Assembly: GCA_030619765.1 (NCBI GenBank)
Contig: JAUXAU010000032.1
Span: 1-35,454, forward strand
DNA length: 35,454 nucleotides
Direction: 5' to 3'
Source of the DNA: Thermoplasmatota archaeon
Lineage (GTDB): Archaea > Thermoplasmatota > E2 > DHVEG-1
Positions 6,525-15,212 of this stretch are shown here, piece by piece (the first letter of the stretch is position 1; the number at the start of each line of letters is the position of its first letter). The notes beneath the pieces are model-generated. The model saw only the letters and a program-made list of their open reading frames with translations, was not told the origin of the DNA and did no database searches. Made by a program: the position numbers and the translations under genes.

Positions 6525-8171
6525 TTACATTTTTTCAAACTTTCCTCCATTCAACATAGCAAGCCAATCCTCAGAAGTCTGATCAACAAATCTAGCCGGA
6601 ACAGGTACACGATAAACAGATTCCATAAACCACTGTGGAAAAAACCTACGATACCTTTGAATCAGATCCTCAAAACAGATGTCCAAGATATATGTAACGC
6701 CCCAATCATTTTTTGATCTCACGATTCTCCCCGCGGATTGCACGAGACGTGCAATCGTGCAGCTGATGAACCAGTCATGATCGACAGCCATTCGCTTTTT
6801 TACCTGTCGGTCGCCAATAGATAGATAAGGGACTTTCAAAATAAACTGAACTCTGCACAGATCTCCTGCCAGGTCAATGCCGGTTTCCATCGATGGAGTG
6901 ATCAAAATAGCCGGTGGATCGGCACGTTTAAAGTCATCCAACGCATCTGATCTTTCTTTAGCATTTTTATGGTAGAAAACCTGATAATCCCCAAATAGAG
7001 AAGAGGCAGATCTCATCGCATTGGCAATCTTGTAGTTAGTGCAATGAACCAAAATCTTCTTCTTATATCTTTTACAGTAAGCAGTCAAAAAAGAAATGGT
7101 CTTCTCAAGATTACCCTCCAAGTAAGAACGGCTCATCCGGCCGATAGGAATAAAAATTATTGGCCGATTTTCCTTCCTAAACGTTGATGGGATCGCCAAG
7201 TACTTTATACTCTCTTGAGGAATTCCCAAGCTATTGCACAAAACTGATAAGTGAGGGAGAGTCGCGGACATTAATAATATTTTATCCGCCCAATTAAAAA
7301 GATAATTCGAGAAGTTGTCAACCTTTATCGGTTTAAATGAGATGTAACTACCCCACCTCTTTGAATCCTTGGAGTAATCGAGAACCCATTGATCTGGATT
7401 ATAGACGCTTTTGAAGAACAACATCTTCTTCAATTGGTTCTCCCACTTATTGCACAAACGGAGGTCTTCCACACCAGGAACACCATCGTTGTCTACCTTC
7501 TCGCGTATCACCTTTTTAGCAGCGTCGTACTTTTTCTTGATAATAATCAGAGCTTTTTCCAGCACGGTAAAGATATAATCATGATCTTCTCTCCCAGGAA
7601 AAAGCAAATCAAGATCATCGAAAAACCGATATTTGAATGTTATATCGACAAAACGCATCAACTCTCCTTCGAGAAGATGCGCCTCATCGCAAATTAGCAT
7701 CTCCACCTTTGGGAAATCTCTAGCAAAACGCTGATTTGTTAAAAACATCGAATAGTTCCAGGCGACAATCTGTGCATCCTTTGCCCTCTCTTTCTGGACA
7801 TAATAAGGGCATTTTGATTTCTTTGGACATGTCTCTTTCTCAAGATGCAAATACATGCATTGATCACAGGTTGCGCTTTTTTTTATCAAGCATTCGAAAT
7901 TGTTTCTGCCTTTAAGGAGGATTGTCCCGGGAAAATCCTTCAGAATCTGATTTTGTAGATCCTTTGTGCTGACGAGATAATAGGTTCTCCCTTGCAACAG
8001 TTTTGCAACGGCCATGGCAATCAAACTCTTACCTGCACCCGTTAATGCAACAACTGCAATGAAGCGGTCTTTTGCATTTATGATAGAAGCAACCGCTTCA
8101 CGTTGGTGTGTCCGCCATGAATCGAAATTCGAGAACATCGGTTGCTCGGGAACAGTTATATAATCTAACAT
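6525..8171 (-). CDS. XPD/Rad3/DinG-like superfamily 2 DNA helicase with Fe-S domain
   Basis: With the start at 8171 the protein has 548 residues. Motif I is LTGAGKS (43-49), motif II is CDEAH (161-165), and motif VI region is RLVQSAGRIVR. Between I and II are Cys94, Cys102/105, Cys115 and Cys121, the place and spacing of the 4Fe-4S cluster of XPD and DinG. Other helicase segments include ILLMSATLPHLS and ITPSMETGIDLAG. Family members unwind DNA 5' to 3' using ATP. Here it probably serves element replication with the primase genes downstream in coordinate order. A longer reading to 8222 is possible, but the ATG at 8171 overlaps the stop of the preceding small gene (ATGTTAG), so I prefer it. 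It is shorter than XPD of about 600-720 residues. Confidence 0.85.
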   Translation of the reverse strand: MLDYITVPEQPMFSNFDSWRTHQREAVASIINAKDRFIAVVALTGAGKSLIAMAVAKLLQGRTYYLVSTKDLQNQILKDFPGTILLKGRNNFECLIKKSATCDQCMYLHLEKETCPKKSKCPYYVQKERAKDAQIVAWNYSMFLTNQRFARDFPKVEMLICDEAHLLEGELMRFVDITFKYRFFDDLDLLFPGREDHDYIFTVLEKALIIIKKKYDAAKKVIREKVDNDGVPGVEDLRLCNKWENQLKKMLFFKSVYNPDQWVLDYSKDSKRWGSYISFKPIKVDNFSNYLFNWADKILLMSATLPHLSVLCNSLGIPQESIKYLAIPSTFRKENRPIIFIPIGRMSRSYLEGNLEKTISFLTAYCKRYKKKILVHCTNYKIANAMRSASSLFGDYQVFYHKNAKERSDALDDFKRADPPAILITPSMETGIDLAGDLCRVQFILKVPYLSIGDRQVKKRMAVDHDWFISCTIARLVQSAGRIVRSKNDWGVTYILDICFEDLIQRYRRFFPQWFMESVYRVPVPARFVDQTSEDWLAMLNGGKFEKM

Positions 8172-8326
8172 TCTATCTTTACTCCCACCTTCTTTTCTAG
8201 ATCTTCCATCAGGGTAATCCACCGAATTTTTATGGGAATAAGAAAGATATCTTCCCTGTATTTGTTCCTCTCAAGCAATCGCCCTAAACGTTCTATTTCA
8301 TCCGTCATTTCTGCCTTATCCATCAT
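8165..8326 (-). CDS. Small hypothetical protein, 53 residues
   Basis: This is a 53-residue charged helical peptide (MMDKAEMTDEIERLGRLLER and on). A good GGAGG lies upstream of the tandem ATGs (8323 and 8326). Its TAG overlaps the helicase start, giving a coupled pair. It might be an accessory subunit or only a translational coupler; no homology is recognised. Confidence 0.5.
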   Translation of the reverse strand: MMDKAEMTDEIERLGRLLERNKYREDIFLIPIKIRWITLMEDLEKKVGVKIEC

Positions 8327-8341
8327 TTTTAGTACCTCCAT

Positions 8342-8623
8342 TCAATAAATTTTTTCTCCCTCTTCAACGACTATAGGCCTGCGATTTTGCTGTTCAAGGA
8401 ATGTGTTCGTATCCTCCAGTAACCTCTCGATACCACTCAATGACGTCGAAATTTGCTTCAACACTGCAATTAGATGCCGCATCTCTATAGTATGATCATC
8501 AAGGGCATCTGAAATTGCTAACCTGGTAAGATCACCCGGATCATTACAAGACGCAAGGAATTTCTTTTGTATCTCATCCTTATCCATTGCTTTTCCCACT
8601 ACTTCTTCGTCTTTTTCTACCAA
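8342..8623 (-). CDS. Small helical hypothetical protein, 93 residues
   Basis: This is an acidic, helical protein with heptad-like hydrophobics in the second half (MRHLIAVLKQISTSLSGIERLLEDTN), consistent with a coiled-coil oligomer. It lies just after the candidate origin region and before the 53-residue ORF and helicase, with a GGTGAAAG leader. No domain is recognised. Confidence 0.5.
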   Translation of the reverse strand: MVEKDEEVVGKAMDKDEIQKKFLASCNDPGDLTRLAISDALDDHTIEMRHLIAVLKQISTSLSGIERLLEDTNTFLEQQNRRPIVVEEGEKIY

Positions 8624-8654
8624 TCTTTCACCACCACGATATTAATTCACATGG

Positions 8655-8995
8655 CTACAAATCTAACTTATTAGAAAAAAGTTAGAAAAAGTTAGATCGC
8701 CATAAAATCCTCCTTTTTCCTTAAAACTGGAAGAAAAGTTAGAAAGTTAGACGAATTTTGGCCTATGCACGTTATAGAAATTTTACGCGTTTTTTTTCTA
8801 TTTTCATTGTCTGTATGTATATATAGATATATCTTATATCTTATACGTAGATACGTAAATATAGGAAAAATATAACCTATGTGTACATAATCGCACATAC
8901 ACGAAAAAAGATCTAACTTTCTAACTTTTGTAATAGAAAACAAGAGAAAACCAGAAATTTTTTTGAATCTAACTTTTTCCTCACAAGTTAGGTTT
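8655..8995. other. Candidate replication origin: facing GTTAGA repeats around AT-rich core
   Basis: The left side has GTTAGA at 8681, 8691, 8738 and 8746. The right side has TCTAAC at 8912, 8920 and 8968. An outer TCTAAC at 8662 and an outer GTTAGG at 8987 add the opposite orientation at each end. Between the clusters lies an AT-rich stretch (about 8755-8900) with TATATATAG and TATACGTAGATACG. The arrangement resembles iterons flanking an unwinding region, and it sits between helicase and primase genes. It is inferred, not shown. An alternative is a regulator-binding region. Confidence 0.45.
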
Positions 8996-9066
8996 GTATG
9001 GATGTTTTGCTTTGATTCCTCTACATGACATCCTATCATTACGGGTTCTACCCCTGATTCTTTCAT
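8692..9066 (-). CDS. Doubtful ORF running through the repeat region
   Basis: The ATG at 9066 has an excellent GGAGGT six bases upstream and abuts the stop of the large primase-helicase gene, so translation may well start here. The first 35 residues look ordinary (MKESGVEPVMIGCHVEESKQ), but the rest is Ile/Tyr-rich and follows from the AT-rich repeat sequence. A short peptide, or an original gene invaded by the repeat region, is possible. Confidence 0.3.
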   Translation of the reverse strand: MKESGVEPVMIGCHVEESKQNIHTNLTCEEKVRFKKISGFLLFSITKVRKLDLFSCMCDYVHIGYIFPIFTYLRIRYKIYLYIHTDNENRKKTRKISITCIGQNSSNFLTFLPVLRKKEDFMAI

Positions 9067-11834
9067 TATTTACCTCCTGTAAAACCGATACCTTCGTTAT
9101 CTACACTATACCTTGTCACGATGCCACGCTCCAAAAGCACCTTAAGGTATCTCTCAGAGTCGGTTCTCGCTAATGCACAATTTAAAAAAGCTAAAAATCT
9201 TGTTTCAGAGACTCGACCTGTCTTGCCTCCTTGTTGCTGGATGTACCGTTCTATCTTTTCTATGTCTACCTGTTGAATTTCTAAATCTGGTGGATCTTTG
9301 TTATTTTCTTCTTTTTGTGGTGCAGGCGCATCATCTTTCCAGATTTTATAGGGTAGAAACACCCCGTACCTAGATCTTCCCCCAATCTTCCACGACCCCA
9401 CCAATTCTTTCACGGGTATGCCAGTAATCACGTTTATGGCTTTAGCTATATCTGCTACCTTGTCTATCTTACTGTTTTTAGTTTGCTGATACTCATGCGT
9501 TATCGCTGAGGTTATGATATCCCCTCGATACTCTGGTTTGTTCGGTAGTTCTTTATCCTGAGCCCAGATATTGTTTATCCCTCGAATCTGCTCTTCGGAT
9601 TGGCCGCTATCGAAGTATATTCTCGTTATATTCTGCACCTGCCACATCTCAAACCATCTAAGAAAATGCATTACTGGTGGTTCCCTAGCATCTTTTGTAC
9701 TTGTTTCAATGTGATCGATAACATTTTTTACGAAATCTTCATACGATGGTGCCCGCCATTCTAAACCGTATTTGATTGCAGATGATTCCCATATTTTTAA
9801 TCCTTCAAAAATGGCGGACCATGCTACTGCTCTCCGTGGATCAAAAAAGTCCGTGTACAGCCGCCTAATCTCTTTCTCGTGATTGGCTATTCTCTCCAAT
9901 AATATATCAAGCGAATGGTTGACATCCTCCAGTTCAATTTCTGCCAGCCGCCAGCCGATAGGAGTTAGTCTGTTCAGGGTCTCTGATAGTTGTTCCACCC
10001 GATCATCACTCCCTGCTCTCCCATCAATAACTGACGCGTCAAACTCGTCTTTAAATATCCGGACAAGCGTGTTTTCACCCATAACTGGAAATCGGTTGGA
10101 ATTGATACCCAGTACTGCTCTACTGAGGAATTGCGCTGAAGTTTGATCTGCCCTTCCTCTCACGTTGCAGAGATAATTTTCCGGGGTATCTCTCAATATC
10201 GCCTCCAACTTCCTCCAGTTGACATCATCGGCCTCTTCAACAACCTGATATGCACATATCCCGTCATATGCTAAACTCAACCGGAACTCTGAGTCGATAG
10301 AGTTACCGTTTAATGGGAATATACTAAATAGATACATCGAGAATATCTTCTCCACCGTAGACTTTCCGAGGTGTGTTGCCGGTGAAAAATTCCATATGTT
10401 TGGAAACATCTTTCCGTGCTTTCGTAACATAAGGACAAATGGCGAGATTGCTCCAGTGCCCATACTTGGCAGGATTTCATAGTCATGCCAAAAGTTGGTC
10501 GTGTCGAAGTATGCCTTCAAGGATTCCTTTGTTATCTCTTGTTTTATTGAGGGTTCGCATTGTGCTTTTATTCTTCTTTGTGCATCATTGATCGGCATCG
10601 CATCGAGGCATAGTTCCAGTCTATCGCCTTCTTCATATACCCCGGCGGTAGCATGTCCCGTTCTTGTTGGGAGATCTAGGAAAATAGCATTGATGCAGTC
10701 ATCGATTTTGTTTTTATTTAAGACGCCACCACCCTTTTTGATATCCCGTATAATTCCGGGCATGTCTGCGATTCTCTCTTGATCCCCTTGGTATAGGAAA
10801 ACAGTGAACTCGCCGTCAATTACCAGCTTCTCCATCGGTTTAATATGACCATGGAAAACTTTTTGCGGTGCCCATTTCTCGTTTCCGTTTTTATCCACCC
10901 CAATCATTTTATCGAGGAATACGCCTGTATCTGTGTGAACCACAATTGTCGTGTTGTCGGTGTATACCTCTTGGATCACATCCTCTTCTTTGTATTGTCC
11001 CAACCGCTGGGTTTTTTTATGCTTCCCTTTTCTATATTGCTTGGGTTGTTGTTCTTTTTCCTTAATGGGGTCTGTACTGAATATGTTGGTCTCCTGTAGT
11101 TGTAATAGTATGGGAGTGAAAATCTTTATGATCTCATCTTTTTCCGTTTTATCTACTACATCCAGTGAGAGGTAGATTCCCTTGAAGAATTCCTTCCGCT
11201 TGTTCTCGCGTCTGAAAAAATCTAATACCGTCTCGTTTTCCAATCCCTTCTTATCATCTGTAATGATGTAGCATAGCAGTTTTTCCTCGTTCTGTTTGAA
11301 TTTAATCTGGTGTTTTTTTCCGTTATATTCGAACGAGAACAGTGTAAGATCGTCTTTCCTTTTCCTTTCTACATACTCCAATGGGTTGGCGATTTCTTTG
11401 CAGATGTCATCATGATGGCATATGCCAGTTTCTCCCATCTCACCGTGTGGAAACCCTGACCCCTTCTTTTGGATTTTCTTGCAGCTGAAACAGATCATCT
11501 TGCGGAACCAGGACTTAAAAATATTTGATGATGGTCCCCCTAGTTGTTCTGAAACTTTATTGAATAATTTTTTTGCTTTTTCTTCGGGCCATCCCACCTG
11601 TCCAAGAAATGAGACGAATAATGCTTTCCACCTTGCTCTCCCAATCTTCGGGTGGTATGCTGCTAAAATATGCATGATACATGGTGGGAAATATTTTATA
11701 TCTGCCTCATATTTCAGTATGGTTACTTCACGCTCTCCATCATCTTGATAATCGCCCACGTCGATCTGGTCTTCATATTTTTTCAGTATTATCATGAGGT
11801 TTTTTGCTTCGTCAGATCTTTCTACTTCATCCAC
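9066..11834 (-). CDS. PriL-type Fe-S domain fused to SF3/D5-like AAA+ helicase
   Basis: This is a 922-residue protein. Residues about 45-160 match the C-terminal Fe-S domain of the archaeal primase large subunit: KYFPPCIMHIL with C52, a helical bundle, C115/C118, then GICHHDDICKEIANPLEY with C139 and C145. An ATPase module follows: Walker A HLGKST (488-493), Walker B-like YQVVEEAD (529-536), and a sensor Asn in VLGINSN (574-580). The C-terminal 150 residues may hold a winged helix. The upstream gene encodes the catalytic primase, overlapping by 13 bases, so the pair would make RNA or DNA primers and unwind DNA for the element. The start is GTG with GGGGGG upstream. The Walker A lacks the usual first Gly/Ala. 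Helicase type is inferred from motifs. Confidence 0.8.
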   Translation of the reverse strand: MDEVERSDEAKNLMIILKKYEDQIDVGDYQDDGEREVTILKYEADIKYFPPCIMHILAAYHPKIGRARWKALFVSFLGQVGWPEEKAKKLFNKVSEQLGGPSSNIFKSWFRKMICFSCKKIQKKGSGFPHGEMGETGICHHDDICKEIANPLEYVERKRKDDLTLFSFEYNGKKHQIKFKQNEEKLLCYIITDDKKGLENETVLDFFRRENKRKEFFKGIYLSLDVVDKTEKDEIIKIFTPILLQLQETNIFSTDPIKEKEQQPKQYRKGKHKKTQRLGQYKEEDVIQEVYTDNTTIVVHTDTGVFLDKMIGVDKNGNEKWAPQKVFHGHIKPMEKLVIDGEFTVFLYQGDQERIADMPGIIRDIKKGGGVLNKNKIDDCINAIFLDLPTRTGHATAGVYEEGDRLELCLDAMPINDAQRRIKAQCEPSIKQEITKESLKAYFDTTNFWHDYEILPSMGTGAISPFVLMLRKHGKMFPNIWNFSPATHLGKSTVEKIFSMYLFSIFPLNGNSIDSEFRLSLAYDGICAYQVVEEADDVNWRKLEAILRDTPENYLCNVRGRADQTSAQFLSRAVLGINSNRFPVMGENTLVRIFKDEFDASVIDGRAGSDDRVEQLSETLNRLTPIGWRLAEIELEDVNHSLDILLERIANHEKEIRRLYTDFFDPRRAVAWSAIFEGLKIWESSAIKYGLEWRAPSYEDFVKNVIDHIETSTKDAREPPVMHFLRWFEMWQVQNITRIYFDSGQSEEQIRGINNIWAQDKELPNKPEYRGDIITSAITHEYQQTKNSKIDKVADIAKAINVITGIPVKELVGSWKIGGRSRYGVFLPYKIWKDDAPAPQKEENNKDPPDLEIQQVDIEKIERYIQQQGGKTGRVSETRFLAFLNCALARTDSERYLKVLLERGIVTRYSVDNEGIGFTGGK

Positions 11835-12691
11835 TGTAATCCCCCCTTTTTGATCTCATCCCTCAATGGTATCAACGCATCGGCCAGGTTTATCTTGATA
11901 TTAACAGTATCCAACGGGATAACTGCAAATGGATACCGGCTATGGACACTGAACAATGACTTGAAAAGCCGCTTTTGATTATTGATGGCATCTGCTTTTA
12001 CTTTCTCCTTATGCTCGGGATATTTTTTGAAGAATTCCTCCTCCAGTTCTTTAACATACGCGTTGAAGCACCCCGTCAACATTCGCCATGAGTATTCCCG
12101 TTTTGTATCGGTGCTGAATGTTTTCGCGAAGATCGCGTGGTGGATGAGGATATAGATTCCACCACCACTGAACGCAGCATATACACTGGTGGGACAGGTT
12201 TCCCTAAACTTGTCTGCATAAAACTGCGCCATCGCCTCAACTGCTTTTTTGGTGTTGGGTTGCCATATCTCTCCTTTACCGTCAATGTCCACTCCAAGAG
12301 TATATGCACCGCAATCTTTGAATGTTCCCAGCCGTTTGTTTTCCTCATCTGATGGCCTGGTCTGATATTTTAGTTCCTGCTCAAACAGATTAAGTGTCGT
12401 ATAAAGAGTTCTTCCTCCAGTTTTTATGAGATATTCATAATCCTCCCGATCGGATGGAACCCATAGTCGTACCATACCGTTTTCTTCCTTGTACCAGTTA
12501 AATTTATCCATATTGCCTGCCCTGAACAAGGTCCGATACTGCGACCATGCTATGATAGCTCTACTGACGATCTCATCTTGATAATGGGCAATAATTGCAG
12601 CTCTTGACAGTTTGATATTTGCCAGGTCCCGATCTGACAGTTTTGCCCCTATTATCCTCGGTGGCACTCCCAATCTTTCTTCATTGGTCAT
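11822..12691 (-). CDS. Archaeo-eukaryotic primase (PriS-like catalytic subunit)
   Basis: This is a 289-residue protein with the three AEP motifs: D135 and D137 in TLGVDIDGKG (metal binding), S175 to H184 in SGGGIYILIH, and D234 followed by NNQKRLFKSLFSVHSR (third motif with conserved Arg/Lys and Ser-x-His). An N-terminal helical part reads ISRAIIAWSQYRTLF. It would synthesise primers for element replication, probably with the PriL Fe-S domain of the overlapping downstream gene. AGGAGGG lies before the ATG at 12691. It is the first gene of the long minus-strand block. It is shorter than many PriS (about 330-350 residues). Confidence 0.88.
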   Translation of the reverse strand: MTNEERLGVPPRIIGAKLSDRDLANIKLSRAAIIAHYQDEIVSRAIIAWSQYRTLFRAGNMDKFNWYKEENGMVRLWVPSDREDYEYLIKTGGRTLYTTLNLFEQELKYQTRPSDEENKRLGTFKDCGAYTLGVDIDGKGEIWQPNTKKAVEAMAQFYADKFRETCPTSVYAAFSGGGIYILIHHAIFAKTFSTDTKREYSWRMLTGCFNAYVKELEEEFFKKYPEHKEKVKADAINNQKRLFKSLFSVHSRYPFAVIPLDTVNIKINLADALIPLRDEIKKGGLQWMK

Positions 12692-12753
12692 GGTGCCCTC
12701 CTAAACTGCAGAAAATCCCAACAAAAAGGGGATGAATAAAATAAATATTCGAA

Positions 12754-12770
12754 AATTTTATATAAGGGAT
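12754..12770 (-). promoter_or_regulatory. Probable promoter of the minus-strand replication block
   Basis: On the minus strand CCCTTATATAAAATTTTC gives a strong TATA box (TTATATAA, 12758-12765) with A-rich flanks. A start about 25 bases downstream would give a leader near 45 bases for the primase gene at 12691. No gene break with an equally good box is seen in the next several kilobases. Confidence 0.55.
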
Positions 12771-12840
12771 ATGCATTGTATTACAAATAATGCTGTAGTT
12801 GGTTTGTGGTTGGAGCTTGCAGGCCCCAACCATACTCATT

Positions 12841-13050
12841 TTATCCATCCTTTCCTATTTCCTCCTTCTTAATCCACAGCTGATTAGCACTTATAGTCGA
12901 ATAAACGATTGTAACTCCACTATATGCTTCCAAAAGTCTTGCAATCTCTTTCAAAATGTCAAAATCCCCTCGGAGAACTACGCCAAGGTTTACATCCATA
13001 CAAATTGAATTCTCAGAATTTGAATTTGTAGAAACCTCTTTCTGTTGCAT
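12841..13050 (-). CDS. Small hypothetical protein, 69 residues
   Basis: The 69-residue product has a polar start and a regular alpha/beta second part (DVNLGVVLRGDFDILKEIAR, then LLEAYSGVTIVYSTISANQL). It ends with basic residues. No family is recognised. Upstream, beyond 13120, a TATA-like TATAAACC on the minus strand overlaps the inverted repeat at 13132-13158, so it may be controlled by the regulator that binds there. Confidence 0.45.
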   Translation of the reverse strand: MQQKEVSTNSNSENSICMDVNLGVVLRGDFDILKEIARLLEAYSGVTIVYSTISANQLWIKKEEIGKDG

Positions 13051-13131
13051 TTATTTATCAAACTCCTCGGTTTTTTTATTTATTAGACACCTAGTACTGA
13101 AGGGCTAACGTCTCCAGCATTATAAGGTTTA

Positions 13132-13158
13132 TACGACAAAAAAGGCAAATTTGTCGTA
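13132..13158. promoter_or_regulatory. Inverted repeat operator candidate, copy 1
   Basis: The arms TACGACAAA (13132-13140) and TTTGTCGTA (13150-13158) are perfect complements with a 9-base spacer. The same element with the same spacing recurs at 14323-14349. It is flanked by TATA-like boxes on both strands (TATAAACC leftward, GTTTATATAGG rightward), as expected of an operator between divergent promoters. A 30-residue ORF at 13202-13294 with GGTGGGGG upstream could follow on the plus strand; otherwise 13050-13430 holds no gene. Confidence 0.5.
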
Positions 13159-13384
13159 AAAAGTTTATATAGGATGATATCAGAAATCCGGTGGTGGGGG
13201 TATGTCAATAAGGAGACATCAGCACTATTTTACCATTAAAACAGGTGTTTTTCTTCATAGTTGTTATGATCGGTTTATGCTGCTTTCAAATTAGTTTGCA
13301 TTACCAGTTTCTTCATTCTATCGGAGGATGGCCGCGTTTTATAACAATGCTGCCCATTTTCATCCTATTTTATGGCAATGGTAA

Positions 13385-13431
13385 AATATATATAGGAGTT
13401 GCCATATTTATAAGCACAAAGAGTTTGGCGC
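13385..13431 (+). promoter_or_regulatory. Promoter of the RHH regulator gene
   Basis: AAAATATATATAGG and, closer, CCATATTTATAAGC lie upstream of the ATG at 13432. The second box is about 30 bases from the ATG, so the transcript could be nearly leaderless; no Shine-Dalgarno sequence is seen. Confidence 0.45.
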
Positions 13432-13995
13432 ATGACTAAAAAGCAAGTTTCTATTAAAAGACGGTCTGTCTCCGTATATCTGCCTACAAACAAGATGGTT
13501 GATAAATGGAAACGGTTGGCTGAAAAGGCAGGTCTTTCTCGGTCTCAGTATGTCCAAAATATTGTAGAGAAATATATTAAAACCGAGGAAGCACATCGTA
13601 TTCTATCTCCTTTATATAAAGAATTAGATGACATAGAAAGAGAGCAAAAACAATTAAAAAAGGATGCTTTATCGCAGCAAGAACAGATCAAGATACTTGG
13701 TTCTTTGACTGATGAAGTGGAAAGAGAGCAAAAACAAATAGACAACGATATTTTAGATGTATCAAAACAGGTCATTATGCTTGGTTCTTCGAATGAGGGG
13801 ATAGATATCCTATCTGATATCATTGACTTTTTGAAAGAACGAGATGTTGTTGAGGAGCAGGAATTGTTAGATATTTTTTGTGTTGATCATGGTAATACTG
13901 GATCTGAATCTGTGAAAGTTGTGAATCAACTTCTGGAAGATATGGTCAATTTCAATCTTATCAAAAGAAGTAATGGAGAAATCATCTGGGTATAA
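13432..13995 (+). CDS. RHH / coiled-coil / winged-helix regulator
   Basis: This is a 187-residue protein with three parts. Residues 5-45 are a ribbon-helix-helix (RRSVSVYLPTNKMVDKWKRL, then GLSRSQYVQNIVEKY). Residues 50-120 are a charged coiled coil with an internal repeat (EREQKQLKKDA and EREQKQIDNDI). The C-terminal 60 residues (LKERDVVEEQELLDIF, then VKVVNQLLEDMVNFNLIKR) fit a winged helix. It is a paralogue of the protein at 26044-26586 with the same order of parts. It is likely a DNA-binding regulator of the element; the two inverted repeats on either side are natural candidate sites. Confidence 0.75.
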   Translation: MTKKQVSIKRRSVSVYLPTNKMVDKWKRLAEKAGLSRSQYVQNIVEKYIKTEEAHRILSPLYKELDDIEREQKQLKKDALSQQEQIKILGSLTDEVEREQKQIDNDILDVSKQVIMLGSSNEGIDILSDIIDFLKERDVVEEQELLDIFCVDHGNTGSESVKVVNQLLEDMVNFNLIKRSNGEIIWV

Positions 13996-14077
13996 TAGGG
14001 ACTATATTATGGTTGGTTATGGTTAGATATTGAAACGCCGAAGTACTAATTTAGCGTCAACGTAGTGTGCCTTCTAT

Positions 14078-14218
14078 TTAATCCACTATGTTTTTTCTTA
14101 TTTTTATCTCTAATTTTGCGATCTCTTCAGCTAAACGAAAAAGTAACTCCGGGTCATCAATATCCAACTCCGGGCAATACTCGTCACGGAATTTTATATA
14201 TGTTTCACTATGTGCCAT
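14078..14218 (-). CDS. Small hypothetical protein, 46 residues
   Basis: This is a 46-residue acidic protein (MAHSETYIKFRDEYCPELDI, then a helix ELLFRLAEEIAKLEIKIRK). GAGG precedes the ATG. A TATA-like AAATATTTAAAG on the minus strand lies near 14300, next to the second inverted repeat, suggesting shared control with the divergent gene at 14365. The function is unknown. Confidence 0.45.
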   Translation of the reverse strand: MAHSETYIKFRDEYCPELDIDDPELLFRLAEEIAKLEIKIRKNIVD

Positions 14219-14322
14219 TTATAATTCCTCTTATTTTCTCCAAATCCTTTTGTTGTTCTTCACCATTAAATTATTCCTGCTTTATCTTAAAACTTTAAAT
14301 ATTTATTACCTTATAATGTTTT

Positions 14323-14349
14323 TACGACAAAAATGGCAAATTTGTCGTG
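14323..14349. promoter_or_regulatory. Inverted repeat operator candidate, copy 2
   Basis: TACGACAAA (14323-14331) and TTTGTCGTG (14341-14349) with a 9-base spacer repeat the site at 13132-13158. The right half, GGCAAATTTGTCGT, is identical in both copies. It sits 16 bases before the ATG at 14365 and faces the minus-strand gene at 14218. Confidence 0.5.
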
Positions 14350-14364
14350 AAAGGTTTAAGTACT

Positions 14365-15153
14365 ATGACTATCAAAAATCCAGCAAGGAAGGGTTTGTCC
14401 TCGAAGGTGTATTGGATGTGTTATCCAAAGCCTACTACTATATCTGAAGTTGCTAGAAGGCTCTCCATCCCTAAAAAGACGCCTAAAAAGGGGATGGCTA
14501 AAAAAAAAAATCGGATAGAGACGAGCCATTTTTATGATGCAAGGGATCGCCTGCTTGATAAGGGGTATCTCGTTGAATTACCTAATGGACTTCTGTCTAC
14601 TCCCAAAGCTTTGGTTGAGGGCATTGAACAAGCACTACAGGAGAAAAAAGAGATATTAACGAAGGATGACAGGGATGTGTTACTTTGGGCTCTGGATTCT
14701 TGGGATTTCAGAAAAATGGTGGACATCGAGTCTATGGACCATGAAATAGCAGAGGACAGTATGTTTGACGGTGTGGAGACTCTTATGATGTATTTTTGTT
14801 CCTCAGTGTTTTGCTTCTATGTTGCAAGAAGTCAGGCGTCTTCCATTGGTAAGAAGTGGAAACTGCGTAGGTTTTCTAAAGGCAGTGGTAAGGTCTTTGA
14901 AAAATTTTTAAAAAATCTACGTGAGAAGTATAAGCCCCCAACGGATCAGCTTGGGCTTGCTGAGGTTGATAATGCATTGTGGGATATTGTCCTTAATTTT
15001 GATTTTTCAACACCGTTATTTGATGCTATTCCAATGGATTTGTTGAGGAAGTTGTCGTTGTTGGTACCAGAGCCACTATTGGCGGCTTCCTCCATTCTGA
15101 TAAAGGATATTTTTGACAAGATGAGGGATAATTTCTGGGTGAGGAAGAAATAG
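14365..15153 (+). CDS. Hypothetical protein with N-terminal winged helix
   Basis: This is a 262-residue protein from ATG 14365 (an upstream in-frame ATG at 14347 lies within the inverted repeat and is less likely). Residues 20-80 look like a winged helix: PTTISEVARRLSIPKKTPKK, then FYDARDRLLDKGYLVELPNG and LLSTPKALVEGIEQAL. The rest is helical, with a hydrophobic stretch (TLMMYFCSSVFCFYVARSQ) and a C-terminal helical part. It is probably a regulator or element-specific DNA-binding protein, placed directly behind the operator-like repeat and convergent with the integrase gene. Confidence 0.6.
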   Translation: MTIKNPARKGLSSKVYWMCYPKPTTISEVARRLSIPKKTPKKGMAKKKNRIETSHFYDARDRLLDKGYLVELPNGLLSTPKALVEGIEQALQEKKEILTKDDRDVLLWALDSWDFRKMVDIESMDHEIAEDSMFDGVETLMMYFCSSVFCFYVARSQASSIGKKWKLRRFSKGSGKVFEKFLKNLREKYKPPTDQLGLAEVDNALWDIVLNFDFSTPLFDAIPMDLLRKLSLLVPEPLLAASSILIKDIFDKMRDNFWVRKK

Positions 15154-15212
15154 TAGTCTGTATGAGTAGACAAGTTGCTAAAGGGAGAGAATACAAGGCT
15201 TCGCTAAATCTA

